Assembly (NCBI GenBank): GCA_016870515.1
Contig: VGBL01000008.1
Span: forward strand, 26,339-90,338
Source: Actinomycetota bacterium
GTDB taxonomy: Bacteria > Actinomycetota > Actinomycetes > S36-B12
DNA length: 64,000 nt
Reading direction: 5' to 3'
In this document: in pieces, positions 51,680 to 60,908 of the stretch
How the letters are laid out: every line of letters starts with the position of its first letter
Numbering within the stretch: the first letter of the stretch is position 1
Position numbers and translations under genes: made by a program
Notes under the pieces: model-generated
The model's input: the letters and a program-made list of their open reading frames with translations, nothing else
What the model was told of the DNA's origin: nothing
Database searches by the model: none

Positions 51680-52810
51680 GTGGCGACCGACTACTACGCC
51701 ATGCTCAGCGTCTCCCGGGATGCATCGCCCGATGAGATCAAGCGCGCCTACCGCAAGCTCGCTCGCGAATTGCATCCCGACGTCAACCAGGACCCAGGCA
51801 GCCAGGAGCGCTTCAAGGAGGTCACGGCCGCCTACGAGGTACTCAGCGATCCTGAGAAGCGTCAGATGTACGACCTCGGGGGTGACCCGCTCCGCGCGAG
51901 CGGCGGCGGATTCGGCGCGACCTTCGACTTCTCCGACCTGATGGATGCCTTCTTCGGGGGAGGCCAGCAGCGCGGACCGCGGCCGCGCATGCGACGTGGG
52001 CAGGACGCTCTCATTCGCATGCAGGTGGACCTTGCCGAGGCAATGTTCGGTGGCACTCGCGAGATCCAGGTCGATACGGCGGTGCGATGCAACGCCTGCG
52101 CGGGAGCCGGCGCATCGCCGGGCACCGAGCCCACGATGTGCCCGATGTGCAAAGGACGCGGCGAGATTCAGAATGTCCAGAGGTCGTTCCTAGGCCAGGT
52201 CATGACCTCTCGGCCGTGTCCGCAGTGCCAGGGCTTCGGCACGACCATCCCGCATCCGTGCGTCGAATGCTCGGGCGACGGACGCGTGCGCACGCGTGCC
52301 AATCTGACGGTGACGATTCCGCCAGGCGTCGACACCGGCACGCGCATTCAGCTTGCGGGCCAGGGAGAAGTCGGCCCTGGTGGCGGCGATCCTGGTGACC
52401 TCTTCGTCGAGATCGTCCAGGAGCCACATCCGGTCTTCGAGCGCCGCGGAGACGATTTGCTCTGCACCGTGGAAGTCCCTATGACGGCGGCCGCACTCGG
52501 CACGACCATGACCCTCGAGACACTCGACGGCTACGAGACCGTCGATATCAAGGCGGGCACCCAACCCGGGTCGGTCATGACGCTTCGTGCGCGGGGCGTT
52601 CCCCGCCTGCGCGGCGCGGGGCGTGGTGACCTGCACGTGCATCTAGATGTCCGCACCCCGACACGACTCGACGTCGAGCAGGAGCAGCTCGTGCGCCAGC
52701 TCGCCGAGATCCGCGGCGAGGAGGGGGCCGTCCTGCGCACCCAGCACGACGAGGATCCAGCCGCCGGCGGGCTCTTCTCCCGGTTGCGCGGCGCCTTCAG
52801 CGGGCGCTGA
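51680..52810 (+). CDS. dnaJ: Chaperone protein DnaJ (DnaJ2 type)
   Basis: A 376-residue Hsp40 co-chaperone. J domain (YYAMLSVSRDASPDEIKRAYRKLARELHPDVNQD, with HPD), a Gly/Phe region (GGGFGATFDFSDLMDAFFGGG), four C-x-x-C-x-G-x-G zinc repeats (CNACAGAG, CPMCKGRG, CPQCQGFG, CVECSGDG) and the C-terminal beta domains are in order. The ORF-track start at 51554 lies within hrcA; GTG 51680 is right for the J-domain. It starts four bases after the hrcA stop and shares CIRCE control. Confidence 0.95.
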   Translation: MATDYYAMLSVSRDASPDEIKRAYRKLARELHPDVNQDPGSQERFKEVTAAYEVLSDPEKRQMYDLGGDPLRASGGGFGATFDFSDLMDAFFGGGQQRGPRPRMRRGQDALIRMQVDLAEAMFGGTREIQVDTAVRCNACAGAGASPGTEPTMCPMCKGRGEIQNVQRSFLGQVMTSRPCPQCQGFGTTIPHPCVECSGDGRVRTRANLTVTIPPGVDTGTRIQLAGQGEVGPGGGDPGDLFVEIVQEPHPVFERRGDDLLCTVEVPMTAAALGTTMTLETLDGYETVDIKAGTQPGSVMTLRARGVPRLRGAGRGDLHVHLDVRTPTRLDVEQEQLVRQLAEIRGEEGAVLRTQHDEDPAAGGLFSRLRGAFSGR

Positions 52811-53550
52811 TGTCAAGGCCAGTGTTCTTTGCCGACGATCTGGGTGATGCGGCAATCGGCGGGGTGCTGGGGCTCGATGGCCCCGAGGGCCACCATGCCG
52901 CCCAGGTCGTGAGACTCCGCGAAGGCGAGCACGTCGACATCGTCAATGGTGCCGGTCGCCGCATCCACGCCACGGTCCGCGATGTCCGACGCGATCGTAT
53001 CGACGTATCGATCGACCAGATCCTTGACGAGCCGGCGCCTGAACCCCGCGTCGTGGTGATCCAGGCGCTCGCCAAGGGTGACCGTAGCGAACGCGCCGTG
53101 GAGACCATGACTGAGATCGGTGTCGATGTCGTCGTGCCCTGGGCCGCGGCCCACTCGGTCAGCCAATGGCGGGGAGACAAGGCCCAACGCGGGGTCGACA
53201 AGTGGCGGATGACGGCCCGCGGTGCTGCCAAGCAGGCGCGTCGGTCGCGATTCCCTGACGTGCTGCCCCTGGCCGAGACCAGGCAGCTGCGCGACATCGT
53301 GCAGGGGGCGTCGCTGGCCCTGCTCCTCGACGAGGGTGCAAGCGCCCCCCTCTCGGCCGTGAGCATCCCCGACCACGGCGATGTCGTCATCATCGTCGGA
53401 CCCGAAGGTGGCATGAGTGCTGCCGAGCACGACACCGTGACATCGTGGGGCGCCCGGCCGGTGCACCTCGGCCCCAATATCCTGCGCACCTCGACAGCCG
53501 GGTCGGTCGCCGCTGCGATGGTGCTGTCAGCCACAGCCCGCTGGCGGTAA
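52810..53550 (+). CDS. rsmE: 16S rRNA (uracil-1498-N3)-methyltransferase RsmE
   Basis: A 246-residue SPOUT-class methyltransferase that methylates U1498 of 16S rRNA. The N-terminal PUA-like domain (FFADDLGDAAIGGVLGLDGPEGHHAAQVVRLREGEHVDIVNGAGRRIHATV) and the knot motifs VVIIVGPEGGMSAAEHD and HLGPNILRTSTAGSVAAAMVLSA are present. The family usually has L-G-x-x-I-L-R-x-E-T-A; here the Glu position is Ser. The ATG overlaps the dnaJ stop (TGATG). Confidence 0.92.
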   Translation: MSRPVFFADDLGDAAIGGVLGLDGPEGHHAAQVVRLREGEHVDIVNGAGRRIHATVRDVRRDRIDVSIDQILDEPAPEPRVVVIQALAKGDRSERAVETMTEIGVDVVVPWAAAHSVSQWRGDKAQRGVDKWRMTARGAAKQARRSRFPDVLPLAETRQLRDIVQGASLALLLDEGASAPLSAVSIPDHGDVVIIVGPEGGMSAAEHDTVTSWGARPVHLGPNILRTSTAGSVAAAMVLSATARWR

Positions 53551-53554
53551 GCCC

Positions 53555-53560
53555 TAGCAT
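53555..53560 (+). promoter_or_regulatory. Predicted -10 (TAGCAT) for the HIT gene
   Basis: TAGCAT ends exactly six bases before GTG 53567; no Shine-Dalgarno precedes the GTG, so the mRNA is predicted to be leaderless. Confidence 0.5.
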
Positions 53561-53566
53561 TCACCC

Positions 53567-53911
53567 GTGAGCGATTGCCTCTTCTGCGCCGTCGTCCGGG
53601 GCGACATCCCTGCTGACGTGGTCTTGCGTACCGACCGCATCCTGGCCTTCCGCGATATCGATCCGAAGGCACCGGTCCACGTCCTGGTCATCCCCATCGA
53701 CCACCACCCCGACGTTCCCGCGGCGGCGCTGGCCGACCCCGCCCTCGGTGCCGATCTCCTCCAGGCCGCCGCTGAGGTGGCCGCTGCCGAGGGGGTCGTC
53801 GACTCGGGGTACCGCCTCGTGGCCAACACCGGCAGCGATGGCGGCCAGACCGTGCACCACGCCCACCTGCACGTGCTGGGGGGCCGTGGGCTCACCTGGC
53901 CTCCCGGCTGA
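53567..53911 (+). CDS. HIT domain nucleotide hydrolase (HINT type)
   Basis: A 114-residue histidine-triad protein that hydrolyses nucleoside phosphoramidates or adenylates. The signature HHAHLHVLGGRGLTWPPG (about residue 97) has the H-x-H-x-H triad. SDCLFCAVVRGDIPADVVLRTDRILAFRDIDPKAPVHVLVIP is the classic HINT N-terminus, including the C-x-x-C zinc pair partly (CLFC). It is upstream of phoH in many actinobacteria. Confidence 0.93.
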   Translation: MSDCLFCAVVRGDIPADVVLRTDRILAFRDIDPKAPVHVLVIPIDHHPDVPAAALADPALGADLLQAAAEVAAAEGVVDSGYRLVANTGSDGGQTVHHAHLHVLGGRGLTWPPG

Positions 53912-53930
53912 GCGCTACCATCGGAGCCCC

Positions 53931-53947
53931 GGGCGGCGCCGCCGCCC
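53931..53947 (+). promoter_or_regulatory. GC-only hairpin in the HIT-phoH interval
   Basis: GGGCGGC-GCC-GCCGCCC is a perfect palindrome, 37 bases before phoH ATG 53984 and just after TACCAT (53917-53922), a possible phoH -10. A second weaker stem (GGCCG-CA-CGGCC) follows. There is no T-run. It could shape the phoH leader or end the HIT transcript. Confidence 0.35.
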
Positions 53948-53983
53948 ACGTCGAAGGGCAGGGCCCGGCCGCACGGCCACACC

Positions 53984-55012
53984 ATGTCCAGTAGCGCCCC
54001 CTCTCAGGCGACCATAGCGGTCCCCGCGAGTCAGCCCATGGTGTCCGTGCTTGGACCGGGCGATGAATTGCTCCGCGTCATCGAAGCGCAGTTCCCCGAG
54101 GCGGATATCCACGTCCGGGGCAATGAGATTCGCATCGCCGGCAGCGCCCAAGACGTCGGGATGGTCGAACTCCTCGTCTCCGAGATGCTCGCGGTGCTGC
54201 GCACCGGCCAGGGCCTGACCCCCGAGTCGGTCGAGCGCAGTGTGTCGCTTCTTCGCAGCGGCGCGCGCCCCGCTGAGATCCTCTCAACCAACATCCTGAG
54301 CTCGCGCGGGCGCACCATCCGCGCGAAGTCGCTCAACCAGAAGCGCTACGTCGACGCCATCGACTCCCACACCGTCACCTTCGGCATCGGTCCGGCTGGC
54401 ACCGGCAAGACCTACCTCGCGGTTGCCAAGGCGGTGCAAGCGCTGCAGGCGAAGAAGGTCACCCGCATCATCCTGACCCGGCCTGCCGTCGAGGCGGGGG
54501 AGAGACTCGGCTTCCTGCCGGGCACGCTCTCGGAAAAGATCGACCCCTACCTCCGACCGCTGTACGACGCGCTGCACGACATGCTCGACCCCGATTCGAT
54601 CCCGCGGCTGATCACGAGCGGGACTATCGAGATTGCCCCGCTCGCCTACATGCGCGGGCGCACCCTCAATGATGCGTTCATCATCCTCGACGAAGCCCAA
54701 AACACCACGCCCGAACAGATGAAGATGTTCCTGACGCGCCTTGGATTCGGCTCGACCATGGTGGTCACCGGCGATGTCACGCAGATCGACCTGCCCGCAG
54801 CGACGCCGTCCGGCTTGAAGGTCGTCCAAGACATCCTCGACGATGTCGATGGCGTGGCATTCTGCACTCTGACGTCGCAAGACGTCGTGCGCCACCGGCT
54901 CGTGGGCCGAATCGTCGAGGCCTATGGGCGCTACGACGCCGAGGTGGCCGCCACCTTGCGCTCGACCGACACGGGATCTCGCCGTTCGATGCCAGGCCCG
55001 CGCCGGGCGTGA
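53984..55012 (+). CDS. phoH: PhoH family ATPase/RNA helicase-like protein
   Basis: A 342-residue P-loop ATPase. Walker A is [14 protein letters not shown] (about residue 140), and Walker B lies in [24 protein letters not shown]. An N-terminal KH-like strand region ([24 protein letters not shown]) precedes the ATPase. PhoH partners YbeY in RNA processing in many bacteria, and the two genes overlap here (GTGA). The exact activity of this form is not established. Confidence 0.93.
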   Translation: MSSSAPSQATIAVPASQPMVSVLGPGDELLRVIEAQFPEADIHVRGNEIRIAGSAQDVGMVELLVSEMLAVLRTGQGLTPESVERSVSLLRSGARPAEILSTNILSSRGRTIRAKSLNQKRYVDAIDSHTVTFGIGPAGTGKTYLAVAKAVQALQAKKVTRIILTRPAVEAGERLGFLPGTLSEKIDPYLRPLYDALHDMLDPDSIPRLITSGTIEIAPLAYMRGRTLNDAFIILDEAQNTTPEQMKMFLTRLGFGSTMVVTGDVTQIDLPAATPSGLKVVQDILDDVDGVAFCTLTSQDVVRHRLVGRIVEAYGRYDAEVAATLRSTDTGSRRSMPGPRRA

Positions 55013-55482
55013 TGATCGTGCCCATCGATGTGATCGATTCGTCGGGCACCAGCGTGACCGATGTCGACGCCCTCCGGCGCCAGGGCGAATTCCTGCTCGA
55101 GCGTCTGCATCTGGACCCCGACGCCGAACTCTCGATCGCCCTGGTCGACGAAGACGAAATGACCCGCCTGCACGTGGAGTGGATGGGCGAGCCGGGTCCG
55201 ACGGACGTGCTGTCCTTCCCGATGGATGACCTCACTCCCGGCGACCCTGGCGGACCGCGCCTGACGGGCGTCCTTGGCGACGTCGTCATCTGCCCCCAGG
55301 TCGCGGTGCGCCAAGCGCAGGCCGTTGGCCATGGCGTCGCCGACGAGATCTCCCTGCTTCTCACCCACGGTGTCCTGCACCTCCTCGGATACGACCACGG
55401 CGAGCCCGACGAGCACGAGCGAATGTTCGGCCTTCAAGACGCGCTCCTCGCGGAGTGGCGCGGCACCCAGGCGGCGACATGA
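55009..55482 (+). CDS. ybeY: Endoribonuclease YbeY (16S rRNA maturation)
   Basis: A 157-residue metal-dependent RNase that trims the 3' end of 16S rRNA. The zinc site H-x3-H-x5-H is in LLTHGVLHLLGYDHGEPDE, and the preceding EWMGEPGPTDVLSFPMDD and LGDVVICPQVA are standard. The start is GTG 55009, overlapping the phoH stop; ATG 55012 is possible. Its stop overlaps the ATG of the CBS protein (ATGA). Confidence 0.95.
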   Translation: MMIVPIDVIDSSGTSVTDVDALRRQGEFLLERLHLDPDAELSIALVDEDEMTRLHVEWMGEPGPTDVLSFPMDDLTPGDPGGPRLTGVLGDVVICPQVAVRQAQAVGHGVADEISLLLTHGVLHLLGYDHGEPDEHERMFGLQDALLAEWRGTQAAT

Positions 55483-56795
55483 CCACCTATGCGCTGCTCA
55501 TCGCACTGTCAGTCGTATTGGTCCTCTTGGCCGGTGGCCTCATCACGATCGAGACCGCCATCACCCGTGTGTCGCGGTCGCTCGTCGAGGAGATGGTCAC
55601 CGACGACGTGCCAGGCGCGCATCGACTCCTCGTCATCGTGAGCGATCGACCTCGCTACGTCAACGTCCTACTCTTCCTGTCGACGACGCTTACGGTCACG
55701 GCGATGGCACTGGTGTCGTACGTGGCCATTGTTGGCCTCAAGGTGGACCACGGCTGGCCGATCGGCTGGGCGATCGCCGCGGTCGTCGCGGTGATGGTTG
55801 TCGTCATCTACGTCGTCCTAGGAGTCGCTCCGCGCACCCTCGGTCGCCAGCACGCCATGGCGGTCGCGCTCCGCACGGCGGGCATCGCTCGCGGGCTCGC
55901 CGTGGTCCTGAGCCCGCTCGCATCGCTATTGATCCTCGTCGGCAACGCCCTAACGCCCGGCAGGGGCTATCGCGAGGGTCCGTTCGCCTCCCAGGCAGAG
56001 CTCCGCGAGCTAGTCGACATGGCGGAGGCCGACAGTCTCATCGAGGACGACGAGCGGCAGATGATCCACTCGGTCTTCGAACTCGGCGACACGTTCGCCC
56101 GTGAGGTGATGGTGCCACGCACCGAGATGGTCTTCATCGAGCGCACCAAGAGCCTTCGCCAAGCGATGTCGCTGGGCCTTCGGTCAGGCTTCTCGCGCAT
56201 CCCGGTTATTGGCGACAGCGCTGACGACGTCGTGGGCATCGTGTACCTCAAGGACATCGTGCGTCGCGTGTTCGATCGGCGCGATGCCGAGCAGAGCGAG
56301 ACCGTCGAGAGCCTCATGCGGCCGGCCTTCTACGTGCCCGACAGCAAGCCGGCCGATGAGCTCCTCAAGGACATGCAGGCTGCCAGGGTGCACCTGGCCA
56401 TCGTGGTCGACGAATACGGTGGCACCGGAGGTCTGGTGACGATCGAGGACATCCTCGAGGAGATCGTCGGCGAGATCGACGACGAATACGACACCGCGGC
56501 GCCGGAGGTAGCTCCTCTCGACGACGGTTCCTTCCGCGTGAGCTCTCGTATGCACGTCGACGACTTCGCCGACCTGGTCTCGGTCGATGTCGAGGGCGAG
56601 GAAGAGGGCGTCGACACCGTGCTCGGCCTCATGGCAAAGCGACTCGGCCGGGTCCCCATCCCGGGCGCGAGCGTCGACGTCGACGGCTGGCGATTGACCG
56701 CAGAGCGCGGCCTCAATCGCCGCAACCGCATCGCCACCGTCCTGGCATCGCCCGTGCTGGCGCAGGAGATCGAGGAGTCGGTCGATGCCCGATGA
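55479..56795 (+). CDS. CNNM/CorC-type hemolysin family protein with CBS domains
   Basis: 438 residues. An N-terminal transmembrane CNNM domain (about 1-160, four helices), paired CBS domains (VPRTEMVFIERTKSLRQAMSLGLRSGFSRIPVIGDSADDVVGIVYLKDI and VHLAIVVDEYGGTGGLVTIEDILEEIVGEIDDEYD) and a C-terminal CorC_HlyC domain are seen in order. Members transport or export Mg2+/Co2+ or regulate such transport; hemolysis is a historical name. ORF-track start 55455 is upstream of ATG 55479, which overlaps the ybeY stop. Confidence 0.92.
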   Translation: MTTYALLIALSVVLVLLAGGLITIETAITRVSRSLVEEMVTDDVPGAHRLLVIVSDRPRYVNVLLFLSTTLTVTAMALVSYVAIVGLKVDHGWPIGWAIAAVVAVMVVVIYVVLGVAPRTLGRQHAMAVALRTAGIARGLAVVLSPLASLLILVGNALTPGRGYREGPFASQAELRELVDMAEADSLIEDDERQMIHSVFELGDTFAREVMVPRTEMVFIERTKSLRQAMSLGLRSGFSRIPVIGDSADDVVGIVYLKDIVRRVFDRRDAEQSETVESLMRPAFYVPDSKPADELLKDMQAARVHLAIVVDEYGGTGGLVTIEDILEEIVGEIDDEYDTAAPEVAPLDDGSFRVSSRMHVDDFADLVSVDVEGEEEGVDTVLGLMAKRLGRVPIPGASVDVDGWRLTAERGLNRRNRIATVLASPVLAQEIEESVDAR

Positions 56796-57132
56796 CCTAC
56801 CCGCCGAGGATGCCAAGCTGGTGACGCTCGCGCGGGGAGCCCGCGGTCGGATCGGCGCGGCCACGGGTGCGGCCCTGCGCGACGAGACCGGTCGTACCTA
56901 CTCGGCAGCCGATGTCGTGCTCCCGTCACTGCACATGACCTCGCTCGAACTCGCAATTGCCCAAGCGGTCGCTGCCGGAGCGCGCGTCGCTGAGGCGGCA
57001 GCGGTCGTCACCGACGATCCTGATGCTTTCGTCGTTCCGACGGCCCTCGCCGAGTTCAGCCCCACGACCCTGCTCATCGTGTGCCGGGCCGACGGCACCG
57101 TCGAGCGCCGTATAGCCGGGTCGGGGCCGTGA
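56785..57132 (+). CDS. Cytidine-deaminase-fold protein lacking zinc ligands
   Basis: A 115-residue protein in the place where actinobacteria carry a small cytidine-deaminase-like gene before era. DLPAEDAKLVTLARGARGRIGAATGAALRDETGRTYSAADVVLPSLHMTSLELAIAQAVAAGA follows the Cdd fold (helix, then DxxGxxYxG, then helix), but the catalytic H/C-A-E and P-C-x-x-C motifs are absent: the helix begins TSLELAIAQA, and the only Cys is in LLIVCRADG. It is therefore unlikely to deaminate cytidine. It overlaps the CBS gene by 11 bases and the next gene by GTGA. Confidence 0.75.
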   Translation: MPDDLPAEDAKLVTLARGARGRIGAATGAALRDETGRTYSAADVVLPSLHMTSLELAIAQAVAAGARVAEAAAVVTDDPDAFVVPTALAEFSPTTLLIVCRADGTVERRIAGSGP

Positions 57133-58034
57133 GCGCGGTCGCCACGCGCGTGCGCGATCGACGCGTGGCATCCGTCTCGGTGCTCGGTTCTGCTGCGCTC
57201 TTCGGCACTGCCGGCACGGCGCGCGCCCTGCTGCTGCCGTCCGCTCCGGCGCCGGGCGTCGCTGCGGCCCGGCTGCTCGTTGGCGGGATTGGTTTCATCG
57301 CCTACGTCGGGCGCAATGCCGATGGACGTCGCGCGCTGGCCCGCTTGTGGCGCCGACCGATCGTGTGGGGCATGGGACTCACGGTAGCGGCCTACCAGGT
57401 GTTCTTCTTCCTCTCGATGGCTCGCGCCGGCGTCGCGGTCGGCACGCTCGCCAGCCTGTCGTTTACACCTTTCATGGCTGGCCTGCTCGCTTGGGCTCTC
57501 AAGGAGGGCGCGCCCGGTCTGGTCTGGGCGATCTCCACCGTGCTCGCGGTCGGCGGCCTGGCGCTGCTCACGGTGGGCGTGGGCGATCAGCGCGACCTCG
57601 TCGGCATCCTCTTCGGCGTGTGCGCGGGCGCGTCCTACGGCTTTTACACCGTCATCGGGGTGCGGCTGGCGCGTAGCGGCGAGCACCCCACCACCATCCT
57701 GGCGGCGTCCATTTCGATCGCCGGCCTCGTCCTGCTGCCCGTGTTCGTCATGTCCGGCGACTGGTGGATGTCGTGGTCAGGTCTAGCCCTGATCCTGTGG
57801 CTGGGTCTGGCGACGACCACCCTTGCCTACGCCCTGTTCGGCGTGGGCCTTGCCGTACTCCAGCCGGGGCACATCGCGACGATCACTCTCGCCGAGCCTG
57901 TCTTTGCCACCCTGCTCGGTGTGCTCGTGCTCGGCGAAACCCTCACCGCGCTCGGCTGGCTCGGCTGTGTGGTCATCATCGTGGCCCTGGGTATTCTCGG
58001 CTTCAGTGAGCGTCGCGACCCGGTGTCGCGATGA
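57129..58034 (+). CDS. EamA/DMT family transporter
   Basis: A 301-residue protein with ten predicted membrane helices in two EamA repeats. The opening SVSVLGSAALFGTAGTARALLLPSAPAPGVAAARLLVGGIGF and the second-repeat ending LAEPVFATLLGVLVLGETLTALGWLGCVVIIVALGILGFS are typical of metabolite exporters such as RhaT/YdcZ relatives. The substrate cannot be deduced. GTG 57129 overlaps the stop of the preceding gene, and its stop overlaps the era ATG, so it is embedded in the ybeY-era operon. Confidence 0.85.
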   Translation: MSAVATRVRDRRVASVSVLGSAALFGTAGTARALLLPSAPAPGVAAARLLVGGIGFIAYVGRNADGRRALARLWRRPIVWGMGLTVAAYQVFFFLSMARAGVAVGTLASLSFTPFMAGLLAWALKEGAPGLVWAISTVLAVGGLALLTVGVGDQRDLVGILFGVCAGASYGFYTVIGVRLARSGEHPTTILAASISIAGLVLLPVFVMSGDWWMSWSGLALILWLGLATTTLAYALFGVGLAVLQPGHIATITLAEPVFATLLGVLVLGETLTALGWLGCVVIIVALGILGFSERRDPVSR

Positions 58035-58957
58035 GCGACCATCGCTCTGGACTTACCTGCTTTGTCGGGCGCCCCAATGCGGGCAAGTCAACGCTCACAA
58101 ATGCAATCGTCGGCACGAAGGTGGCGATCACGTCCAGCCGACCGCAGACCACGCGCCATGTCGTGCGCGGCATCCTTACACGTCCCGACGCTCAACTCGT
58201 CATCCTCGATACCCCCGGGCTGCACAAGCCCAAGACGCTCCTCGGTGAGCGGCTCAATGACCTCGTTCGCCAGGCCTGGTCGACGGTCGACGTCGCGGCC
58301 CTGTGCGTGAGTGCTGACGCTCCCGTCGGCACGGGCGACGCCTATGTCGCCGCGGAGTTGGCCCGGGCCCGTGGCGGTAGTCGACGGGCGACCTTCGCCA
58401 TAGTGACCAAGACCGACCTCGTCTCAGCCACCCAGGTTGCCCAGCGGCTTGCGGAGGTGGCCGAGCTAGGTGAGCAGTCCGGCATGGAGTGGGCCGAGGT
58501 GGTGCCTGTCTCTGCGGTGACGGGCAACAACGTCGACTTGCTCACGCGTCTGCTCATCGAGCGCTTGCCCCCGGGGCCGGCCCTCTACCCCGGTGGCGAG
58601 GCAACGGACGAGCCGGAGGAGACGCTGGTCGGGGAGTTCATTCGCGAAGCAGCCCTCGAGGGCGTCACGGATGAGGTGCCGCATTCCATCGCCGTGGTGA
58701 TCGAGGAGATGGCCGCTCGCGAAGATCGCCCCGAAGACCGGCCCCTGGTCGACATCTACGCCGTCATCTTCGTCGAGCGCGACAGTCAGAAGGCCATCGT
58801 CATCGGCAAGGGCGGATACAGGCTCAAGCAGGTTGGCATCAAGGCCAGGCGTTCCATCGAGGCGCTGCTGGGCACCCCCGTCTACCTCGATCTGCGCGTG
58901 AAGGTCGCCAAGGACTGGCAGCGCGACCCCAAGCAATTGCGCAGGCTGGGCTTCTAG
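58031..58957 (+). CDS. era: GTPase Era (30S assembly)
   Basis: A 308-residue GTPase that binds the 3' end of 16S rRNA. G1 is GRPNAGKST, G2 contains TSSRPQTTRH, G3 is DTPGL, and G4 is TKTDLV. The KH domain at the C-terminus has KAIVIGKGGYRLKQVGIKARRSIEALLGTPVYLDLRVKVAKDWQRDPKQLRRLGF. It is downstream of ybeY, as usual, and the two proteins act together in 16S maturation. Confidence 0.95.
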   Translation: MSDHRSGLTCFVGRPNAGKSTLTNAIVGTKVAITSSRPQTTRHVVRGILTRPDAQLVILDTPGLHKPKTLLGERLNDLVRQAWSTVDVAALCVSADAPVGTGDAYVAAELARARGGSRRATFAIVTKTDLVSATQVAQRLAEVAELGEQSGMEWAEVVPVSAVTGNNVDLLTRLLIERLPPGPALYPGGEATDEPEETLVGEFIREAALEGVTDEVPHSIAVVIEEMAAREDRPEDRPLVDIYAVIFVERDSQKAIVIGKGGYRLKQVGIKARRSIEALLGTPVYLDLRVKVAKDWQRDPKQLRRLGF

Positions 58958-58962
58958 GCTGA

Positions 58963-60114
58963 TTACGCCGGCCTCAGCGGGTCGTTGGGGTCCTCGTATT
59001 CACCCTTGCGCTGGAGTTCTGGCACGAGGTCGTATCGATGGCCGTAGGTCTCGGCAACGGCGATGACGATGGCCAGGAGAGGAATGCCGATGATCGCTCC
59101 AACCGGCCCGAAGAGAGCCGCACCAATGAAGACGGCGGCGAGGGCGAGGCCGGAATTCATCGACATGACTCGATTGGCCAGCCGCGGCGTCAGCAGATAT
59201 GTCTCGAGTTGCTGGTAGGCGGTTCCGAACAGCACGATCCACAGTGCGCTGATCGGCTTGACGGTGAGCGTGAAGACTATGGGGACGGCAAGCCCGATGT
59301 AGGTACCGACCATGGGAATGAACTGGCCGACGAATCCGACGAAGACGCCCATGGGCAGCCAGAACGGAACGCCGATCAGGAAGAAGAACGCGGAGTAAGC
59401 GACCGACGAGATGCTCGCCAGGATGATCTTGCTCAGCACGAACGACCCGGCCTTCTCGATCGAGATATCCCACACGGTGATAACGACTCGCTGGGACTCT
59501 TGCGGCATCCACGAAGCGATCGTGCGTCGGAGGCGCGGAGCGTCAGCGGCAAGATAGAAGGAGAAGACGATGATCACGACGAGGTTGACGAAGACGTTGA
59601 GCACGCCGGTCACCAGGCCCATTACGCCGCCTTGCCACTGGCTGGCGAAGTTGCCCAGTTGCTCGGGGGTTAGGACAAAGCTGTCGACCGCCTGCTTGGT
59701 GTCGATGGCGAGTCCGAAAGTGCTGTTGAGCCACGCGGTGATCTCGGTCACCGTCTCGGGCAGGGAACTGGCGAGCTGGCCGAGTTGCTGGACAAACAGG
59801 CTGCCAAAGAGCACAAGGAAGCCAGCACTTATGAGGTAGACCACGCCCAAGACCAGCGCGGTGGCCAGGCCCCGCTTCCAGTTGCGTCTGACCAGGGCGC
59901 TGATGACCGGGTCGAAGGAAATAGCGATCAGGAAGGCGAGCAGGATGTTGAAGGCGAATCCCGCGAGTGCGCTCCAGGACCACTGGATGATCTGCCACAG
60001 GATGATGGCTGCGACGATGATGAACAGCGAGCGGCGCAGCCACCGGGCGTCCAGGCCGACGGTGATGAAGGCTGGGCGCTCAGGCCGACGGGCGTCTGAG
60101 GGCATGTCGCTCAA
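58963..60114 (-). CDS. AI-2E family transporter (PF01594)
   Basis: A 383-residue polytopic protein with about eight membrane helices (LFIIVAAIILWQIIQW..., FNILLAFLIAISFDPVISALVRR, ALVLGVVYLISAGFLVLFG, and others). FVGFVGQFIPMVGTYIGLAVPIVFTL and AYQQLETYLLTPRLANRVMSMNSGLALAAVFIGAALFGPVGAIIGIPLLAIV are the diagnostic C-terminal block. Members export AI-2, act as Na+/H+ antiporters, or have unknown function. The start TTG 60114 is exactly six bases after a TAGCGT -10; ATG 60105 is the alternative. It diverges from recO. Confidence 0.85.
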   Translation of the reverse strand: MSDMPSDARRPERPAFITVGLDARWLRRSLFIIVAAIILWQIIQWSWSALAGFAFNILLAFLIAISFDPVISALVRRNWKRGLATALVLGVVYLISAGFLVLFGSLFVQQLGQLASSLPETVTEITAWLNSTFGLAIDTKQAVDSFVLTPEQLGNFASQWQGGVMGLVTGVLNVFVNLVVIIVFSFYLAADAPRLRRTIASWMPQESQRVVITVWDISIEKAGSFVLSKIILASISSVAYSAFFFLIGVPFWLPMGVFVGFVGQFIPMVGTYIGLAVPIVFTLTVKPISALWIVLFGTAYQQLETYLLTPRLANRVMSMNSGLALAAVFIGAALFGPVGAIIGIPLLAIVIAVAETYGHRYDLVPELQRKGEYEDPNDPLRPA

Positions 60115-60120
60115 GGCCGG

Positions 60121-60126
60121 ACGCTA
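60121..60126 (-). promoter_or_regulatory. Predicted -10 (TAGCGT) for the AI-2E family gene
   Basis: On the minus strand TAGCGT ends six bases before TTG 60114, supporting a leaderless TTG start. The same bases (CTAGCAGGAT on the plus strand) probably overlap the recO promoter. Confidence 0.4.
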
Positions 60127-60148
60127 GCAGGATGGGAGAGCATGTCCC

Positions 60149-60880
60149 ATGCCTTCGTATCGAGACGAGGCCATCGTCCTGCGCACGCAGCGGCTGGGCG
60201 AGGCGGACCGCATCGTCACCTTGCTGACCCGGGGTCGGGGGCGCGTGCGCGCGGTAGCGAAGGGCGTGCGTCGCACCGGGAGCCGCTTCGGTGCGCGCCT
60301 CGAACCTTTTGGTCATGTCGACCTTCAACTGCACGAGGGCCGGTCCCTCGACACCGTGACGCAGGCGGAGTCCCTGCAGAGTTACGGTGCCGAGCTGTCC
60401 GGTGACTACCCCCGTTGGACCTCCGGCACCGCGATGCTGGAGGCGGCCGAGCGGCTGACGCCCGTGGAGCGTGAGCCGTCGGTGCAGCAGTACCTCCTGC
60501 TCGTCGGAGGCCTACGCACCCTGGTCTCCCGCACGCACGACCCATCGCTCATCCTCGACGCGTTCCTATTGCGCTCGCTCGCGATTGCCGGGTGGTCGCC
60601 CTCGTTTTGGGACTGCGGTCTTTGCACCGCCCCCGGACCGCATCGCGCGTTCTCGATCACCGGGGGCGGGGCTTTGTGCACGGACTGCCGTCCTCCGGGG
60701 TGCGCGACCACGGCTCCCGAGACCCTGGCGTTGCTGGGTGCGCTGCTGTCGGGCGACTGGGTCCTGGCCGACGCGAGCGATCCCCGCCACCGCCGAGAGG
60801 CTAGTGGCCTGGCCGCGGCCCTCGTCACCTGGCACCTGGAGAGGGGCCTGCGCTCCCTGCCGCTCGTCGAGCGCGGCTAA
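60149..60880 (+). CDS. recO: DNA repair protein RecO
   Basis: A 243-residue recombination mediator that, with RecR, loads RecA at SSB-coated gaps. The N-terminal OB fold ([71 protein letters not shown]) and the C-terminal zinc cluster CGLCTAPG...CTDCRPPGC are present. ATG 60149 follows GGGAG at 10 bases. The recO-uppS order is typical of actinobacteria. Confidence 0.94.
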   Translation: MPSYRDEAIVLRTQRLGEADRIVTLLTRGRGRVRAVAKGVRRTGSRFGARLEPFGHVDLQLHEGRSLDTVTQAESLQSYGAELSGDYPRWTSGTAMLEAAERLTPVEREPSVQQYLLLVGGLRTLVSRTHDPSLILDAFLLRSLAIAGWSPSFWDCGLCTAPGPHRAFSITGGGALCTDCRPPGCATTAPETLALLGALLSGDWVLADASDPRHRREASGLAAALVTWHLERGLRSLPLVERG

Positions 60881-60908
60881 CAGCCCACCAGTCGCCCACC
60901 TGTCCATC

